Source: Liquidambar formosana (Eukaryota > Streptophyta > Magnoliopsida > Saxifragales > Altingiaceae). From it: 64,000 nucleotides of DNA. Below, piece after piece: positions 63,956 to 64,000 of the stretch. A program made the position numbers and the translations under genes. Under the pieces are notes generated by a model. The model saw nothing but the letters and a program-made list of their open reading frames with translations. It did no database searches and was not told where the DNA came from. The DNA lies in contig CM077824.1 of assembly GCA_039720395.1 (NCBI GenBank), forward strand, positions 21,140,760-21,204,759. The letters are read 5' to 3'. Position 1 is the stretch's first letter; the number at the start of each line of letters is the position of its first letter.

Positions 63956-64000
63956 AAATGAAAATTCTTCTTTCTTCATAAATTATATTTTACATGGAAT

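Larger units (their letters stand above)
56305..64000. repeat. Diverged duplication, copy B (interrupted, runs off the window)
   Basis: 56305-56716 and 62342-64000 match copy A at 46621-49064 in the same order and strand. Copy B lacks about 330 bp around the LINE end: it joins GGGGTTTTCCTAGAAAAAA directly to the ATTCTTCTTTCTTCAT block found at 49029 in copy A. It is interrupted by the solo LTR at 56717. Confidence 0.75.

Overview
The window is nuclear DNA from a flowering plant. The evidence is a plant-type beta-tubulin gene with two introns, two copies of the plant microRNA MIR395, egg-cell-secreted-protein (EC1)-like sequences, and a dense set of plant transposable elements (Ty1/copia, plant L1-type LINEs, hAT, CACTA, MULE, Stowaway, Helitron and tRNA-derived SINEs). 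Base composition is strongly AT-rich. I cannot name the species.

Layout. 1-15.9 kb looks like one large TE-filled intron lying upstream of the last six exons of a plus-strand N2227-like (carnosine N-methyltransferase-type) gene (15963-18149). It holds a complete but decayed copia element (616-5770), a non-autonomous hAT (6973-8125), a near-full-length decayed LINE (8905 to about 14935) and a small TIR element (15182-15672). 18-32 kb is intergenic, with several MITEs and SINEs and two broken EC1-like genes (22783-23067 and 25438-25746). 32.7-36.5 kb is an intact beta-tubulin gene with a TATA box and poly(A) signal. 38-46 kb holds a Helitron, a Stowaway and a decayed ZMYM1-like hAT (41515-45347).

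46-64 kb contains a diverged duplication with a LINE 3' half in both copies (46621-49064 and 56305 to the window end). Between the copies, at 50.1-51.3 kb, lie two MIR395 hairpins in head-to-head orientation with mirrored TATA boxes. The second duplicate is split by a solo LTR (56717-62336), and that LTR is split by a 4.4 kb non-autonomous CACTA element (57061-61462). Both insertions have exact target-site duplications.

Functionally, the window supports two protein genes that look intact where visible (the partial methyltransferase and beta-tubulin) and one probable regulatory RNA locus, the MIR395 pair. MIR395 in known plants represses sulfate assimilation and transport genes under sulfate starvation. 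Almost everything else is mobile DNA of several ages, and its nesting gives a relative chronology. I found no previously undescribed protein system; the MIR395 inverted pair and the three-level TE nest are the most informative structures.
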